From NCBI RefSeq assembly GCF_037392515.1, contig NC_090291.1:30304001-30368000 (forward strand): 64,000 nt of DNA, in the 5' to 3' direction. Origin of the DNA: Haliotis asinina (lineage: Eukaryota; Mollusca; Gastropoda; Lepetellida; Haliotidae). The translations under genes and the position numbers were made by a program. Below the pieces are notes generated by a model. The model did not search any database, was not told the DNA's origin, and worked only from the letters and a program-made list of their open reading frames with translations. Below, piece after piece: positions 59,601 through 64,000 of the stretch (positions are counted from its first letter, which is position 1; every line of letters begins with the position of its first letter).

Positions 59601-62600
59601 TCATGAAAAACTCAGATACAAGGGCAACTACATTCTCTTCCCACAGAGGTTACTTGTCATATCTTCCTACGAACCTCTGTTCTGATACGACCATATTTCT
59701 CGGTTCTTATAAAATCGCCTAGCGGCAAAAAATGGCAGCATATTTATCGCCTATTTTCTGTCCAATCAGTTCTGTCTAGAAGAAACATTTGAGTATTGCG
59801 CTCAGCAAGAGGTCCTAGTTTTCACGATGCATCCGGAAATTACCGAGATCTTTCAAATGATCGCTTTTGAAATGAGGTCGGTGATTGCACTACTCAATCT
59901 GATCGCCTCCAATCACGAGTCTTGAATACTCGCACCGTGAAAGGGTCGTATAAGAACAGAGGTTACGTAGGAAGATGTGACAAGAAACCACTGTGGGAAG
60001 AAAATAGGGCAACTATAATCATGAAAAAAAAAGGCAAATATGACTTAGTCTCATTTAATGACCAATGACGGAGATGTGGAGAAACACGTTTCTATGTAAA
60101 TTCTAATAAATGACAATTGTTTGTCAGAGTTTCAGCTACAACAATAACATTGTGTCATTCCTACTAGTATTTTAGCAATTGTAAAACATACATGTAGTAT
60201 ATAGTACTGTAGTTCACGGGTGTGCCATCCCTTTAACAGCTTCTAGAACAAAATGGGAAAAACCCGAATGTGACGGCAGCTCTCAAAGCCTTTGACATAT
60301 ACATCGTCCCTGTCGTCAACGTCGACGGTTACGAATACACCCGAACAACCGTAAGTTATTTTTATATTTCACTCAGGCGACAACTTCAACATGTATAAAT
60401 AACCAGAAGCACGCACCTTGTCAGCGAATGTAACTGTTTAGCGCAAATAATTCCATAATTATATGTCTGATGAACGTCGCATTAATTGACGTTGATCAAT
60501 GGCTAAAACTGATAAATGATTGGGATCAAAACGATAAGTTTGATTTCATTTCTAGTGTTGACGAATTACATTTTGTTAACAATATATTCACATTTTCACT
60601 GTCATTTTTATTTATTATTTTGAAATATAATCGATAGGAACGATATTCCCACCGGTTTCACCAACATCGATTTTATCATCTGGATTTTGTTCATAATTTT
60701 TAGTCTTCCTATCAGACACGGCTTGTGGAGTAGCCTAGTGGTTGAAGGGTTCGCTCGTCACGTCTAGGACGTGGGTTCGATTCCCTTCATGGGCACAACG
60801 TGTGAAGCCGATTTCTGGTATCCCAGCCGTGATATTGATGGAATATTGCTAAAAGTGTCATAAAACTAAACTCATTCACTCTCTTACCAGACACTAGCAT
60901 TATTCTCGACTCTTCTGTAGGACCGCATGTGGAGGAAGACGAGAAGCAAGCGTGATGGTCAGAAATGTGTAGGGGTTGATCCAAACAGAAACTGGGACTT
61001 CCACTGGTGCGGTAGGTTTTGTGCTAGATACTGATGCTGGTTTGTGGTTGTTGTTTATGGTTTGGTTGTTGTTTAACGCCGCACTCAGCAATATCCCAGT
61101 TATATGGCGGCTGTCTGTTCATAATCAGTCTGGACCAGACAACCATGTGATGAGCATCGATCTACGTAATAAGAACACGCTAACATGTGTCAACCAGTCG
61201 GTGAGCCTGACCGCCGGATCCCGTTAGTCGCCTCTTCCGGCAGTCATGGACTGAAGACTAATTCTAACCTTTGCAGGTCTACCGGTTTGTGTATATAGCT
61301 ACATGGAGTATTCATATATGTGCATGATGCAAAGTGTTTACACCACAGAATAAAATGTATTATGTACAGTGATTCGAAATTTACCTCGGTCCATTTATCA
61401 ACGTAGTTTAAGCACGGAGACCAAGTCATCTAAGGCGTTGCTGGGCTGAGCCGCGACCCTTTGATGGTCCTGGCTCCTCTTAACATTTATAAATGTTGCA
61501 TCATTGAACATTTCTGGTGCCCTCTCGTGCCATTGCCACGTTTCTGACATACCGTGATGACACTGACTCATTGTTCGGAGTTGCACCAGACTCATTTACT
61601 CATTCATCTGGGCATTTTTCAGAGCTGCCAGGTGCGAGCACTGACCCCTGCTCGGACTCTTACTGTGGTCCGTCACCGTTCTCCGAGAAGGTGGTCGTAG
61701 GCATCGCCAACTACATTCAGAACGAAACCATCAACATCGTCGGCTTTATTGACTTCCACAGCTTCTCTCAGCTGTGGATGACACCTTGGGGATACACCAC
61801 TGACTTGCCTAAAGATGCTGAAGCTCAGGTGCGTGTGATTCGAACTTTTAGATAGATGTGAGCGGAGCATCAGCTGTCTTACCATACATACTAATAATAT
61901 TGAAAACAATATCTGACAGTTTATGATAGTAACAATAACTTCATGAACGGGAAATTGATCGTTGTGGATAGTGCATACGTAATCAGTAATAAATATCATT
62001 TATACATTAATACGAGGGCGGGGAGGGGTAATACCGGGTACCCATCTCATGGATCAGTACCCGGACTCGTTATGAATTTGATACCATTTACAGTCAGTTG
62101 AAATATTGGTCTATGAGGTGAAGAATATATTGCCATTTCTTAAAATGTGATGTCAGGAATTCACATATTGGGTACACATCTAGGGTAGAGTAACGGGGTC
62201 GGGTACCCCGGAAGAAGGTTTTGGATCCATCCCAGCCCCGATTAATACCTACCGCAATGAATAAAACGAGGTGATAGTAAAGTTGAGTGTTTACTTCAGA
62301 ACGTGACTTCGGCTGCAGCAGTGGATGCCATTGAAGCGGTTCATGGAACCAAGTACAAGTACGGTTCCATTGCCAACATAATATGTACGTATATTCGCAT
62401 GTGTTGACTTACGAGTGCAAGTGGATGCGTATTTAAAATATTAATATTTTTATCAGGATTCTTTAATATGTTAAGGCGAATTTGATTTAAACATATATTG
62501 TTTGAATATGTTTAGTATGCTACGTATGAGAAAGATTCAGAAACACTGACAAGCCGTAGCTCGTAACAGTGGACTTTACAAAGCATCGAGGTGATAACAC

Positions 62601-62894
62601 TATTAACTAAAATTATGTAGTCGAGCCTCACTTAAGCGGAGGCTTGCATTTTCTGACATTTTCTCCGCATAATCGAACTTGTTAACATGGTCTGGTATTG
62701 TTTTGCTAGATGTGGCTTCCGGAAGTAGTGCTGACTGGACATACGGTGTGGCTGATATCAAGTACTCTGTCGGCGTTGAACTGCGTGACACGGGAAAATA
62801 CGGATTTCTGCTTCCGCCAGACCAAATAGTTCCTTCAGGAGAGGAAACACTAGCCGGCGTGCTGGCATATATGAGTAGTATTAACATGTCATAG
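56641..62894 (+). CDS. M14 zinc carboxypeptidase (A/B type), secreted zymogen, ten exons
   Basis: Exons: 56641-56708, 57079-57163, 57803-58018, 58386-58487, 59025-59129, 60240-60350, 60921-61011, 61623-61828, 62300-62384, 62710-62894 (TAG 62892-62894). All have GT/AG borders, phases agree and the product has 417 residues, the usual family length. It removes C-terminal amino acids from peptides. Signal peptide 1-16 ([16 protein letters not shown]), activation propeptide to about 108 (GHKVIRVTP), catalytic domain from about 115. Zinc ligands H176 and E179 in HAREW, and H305 in FHSFSQ. Substrate residues N251-R252 in [10 protein letters not shown] and Y357; general base E380 in ELRDTG. C245 and C269 match the CPA disulfide. 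The residue equivalent to CPA Ile255/CPB Asp255 is A364 (GSSADW), which argues against basic-residue (B-type) specificity. The exon-5 acceptor was set at 59024, not at TTCAG 59031, because only that keeps the frame. Probably a digestive enzyme; expression is unknown. Confidence 0.92.
58684..58815 (+). repeat. SINE-like family B, internal part
   Basis: GCGATCGGGTGGTCAGGCTC to TGGTCCAGACTCGATTATCT. Intronic in the carboxypeptidase gene. Confidence 0.65.
60720..60885 (+). repeat. SINE family A, full length
   Basis: GGAGTAGCCTAGTGGTTGAA (A box), GTGGGTTCGATTCCC (B box) and the AAACTAAACTCATTCACTCT tail. It lies 35 bp before carboxypeptidase exon 7 and has not disturbed the acceptor. Confidence 0.8.
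61066..61283 (-). repeat. SINE-like family B
   Basis: TTTAACGCCGCACTCAGCAA to GGATCCCGTTAGTCGCCTC. Intronic in the carboxypeptidase gene. Confidence 0.7.
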
Positions 62895-62943
62895 TAAATG
62901 TTTGTTATGTTAAAGGAAATGCTGTATTTTGCTCATCTGTAAC

Positions 62944-63545
62944 CAGTCTAAGTAAACTTCGTCTCAGTGTATTTCGTTACACTCCCCCACTGAGTCTAAC
63001 AAAACCTAGTAGAAGGTCGCATCAGGGAACCTTTGAGCTAGCAATGACGGTCCAATCAAATGCGAGACGGTTAAATAGATTTAACCAATCAAACAACGGC
63101 TACTATTTAGGGATCGGAGGGACTTTCAAAATATTCAGGTCACAGACACAGATCTCTCCACAAACAAAACTCCGCATCTGGCACACTTATTTGACCTGCA
63201 GTATATACGCTTTGGGGTTTCTGTTGACATGGTTACCATTTGCTAATATTTCTGCAAGATAACATCGTTGAATATTGTCAAAAACACTATTTTCAGCGAC
63301 TGTTTACTCACTGTTGTCATGGCAGTACCTACGCCGTGTGCATCACCCGGAAGCGATCGTTCGCTAAATAGCAATCGGAATACGAACCTTTTCGAGATAA
63401 AAAGTTCATAAGGGATGTGCGAATGTGCACTTTCGCGATTTGGTAGGCTGTGTTCTGATTGGTCAATCTCAAAGGTTACCTGACGCGACCTCCCATAAGG
63501 TTTTGTTAGACTCAGTGGTAGAGTTTACTAAGTTTACTTAGACTG
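62944..63545. mobile_element. MITE, 602 bp, with TIRs and 10-bp target-site duplication
   Basis: The termini are perfect 16-bp inverted repeats (CAGTCTAAGTAAACTT), with imperfect inverted similarity continuing inward to TGAGTCTAACAAAACC and its complement. It is flanked by CATCTGTAAC at 62934-62943 and again at 63546-63555. No transposase ORF, so it is non-autonomous. A 10-bp duplication and long TIRs are closest to Mutator-like elements, but the superfamily is not proven. Confidence 0.85.
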
Positions 63546-63785
63546 CATCTGTAACACAGAACAGTTTACTCTGTAGTGCATTACTTTGGTGCGCCGTAAT
63601 GGCTGCAAGAGTTGTATGTTCCTCAGGGGGTTGAGACTGATAATAGGATGTACCGTTGAGAATGACACCCAGTGATCGAGGAAAAAACAAAGTGTTTGTG
63701 AGGAGTGATGGAACTTTATAGATAGATCCTAAATGAAAGAAATATTGTGGTGAAGTGAACGGGGATGGATGTCGCTTTTAAGACA

Positions 63786-63830
63786 CGTGCACGTGTGTGC
63801 GTGTGTGCGTGTGTGCGTGTGTGTGTGTAA
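63786..63830. repeat. GTGTGC microsatellite
   Basis: Run of GTGTGCGTGTGTGCGTG units. Confidence 0.85.
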
Positions 63831-64000
63831 TTGCACTTGCAAGGGCGCATGCCCACTTATAGTTCCAGTTATAACCATAGACTCTCATAAGTAGTGTTAG
63901 TATTGGCATACAATAATTATAAGCTACAGGATACATCACTATTCTAAAACTTAGTCACAATATATTGTCCGAGTAGTGTGCACTTAAGCTGCGATACTCG

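Overview
The window is eukaryotic, intron-rich and AT-rich. It carries many copies of two tRNA-derived or SINE-like repeats with a 3' tail of the form GCGGCGTAAAAC...(ACTC)n, many minisatellites and several DNA-transposon relics. From memory these repeats look like those of marine gastropods (abalone-like vetigastropods). This assignment is an inference, and no search was possible. All gene models are spliced models built by hand from splice-site signals, reading phase and homology between the copies within the window.

1-20.6 kb (+ strand): a tandem family of single-pass type II membrane proteins. The shared exon plan is a cytoplasmic exon, a transmembrane (signal-anchor) exon, a Ser/Thr-rich mucin-like stalk exon, and two exons that together encode a C-terminal cysteine-rich domain of the Ly6/uPAR (LU, three-finger) type. 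Intron phases are conserved: 0 after the cytoplasmic exon and 1 at every later junction. LU gene 1 lacks its first exon, which probably lies left of the window. LU gene 2 and LU gene 3 look complete. Between them lies an extra, very similar stalk-LU-LU exon cassette with no transmembrane exon.

20.6-26.6 kb: no gene recognised; only repeats and a GC-rich double hairpin.

26.6-30.4 kb (- strand): a two-exon TRIM-type gene (RING, two B-boxes, coiled coil, beta-propeller-like C-terminus). Its single coding intron holds a decayed Tc1-like transposon.

30.6-47.8 kb: four head-to-tail copies of a ~4.54-kb unit without long ORFs. Each unit carries a TATA-like box (altered in copy 4), a CCGCCATTTT box, an ATG-plus-splice-donor and broken leucine-rich-repeat-like peptide runs. 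Copies 2 and 3 are almost identical. Copy 3 switches to copy-4-type sequence near 43.03 kb, which suggests unequal exchange.

47.8-56.6 kb: a transposon landscape. It holds a MITE copy, an imperfect hairpin, a 5'-truncated LINE 3' end lying against a TRIM pseudogene relic, and a 2.3-kb element with ~550-bp terminal inverted repeats and a decayed internal ORF.

56.6-62.9 kb (+ strand): a complete ten-exon M14 zinc carboxypeptidase (A/B type, 417 aa, secreted zymogen) with all catalytic residues. A 602-bp MITE with perfect 16-bp termini and a 10-bp target-site duplication follows it. The last 450 bp contain only a GT-rich microsatellite.
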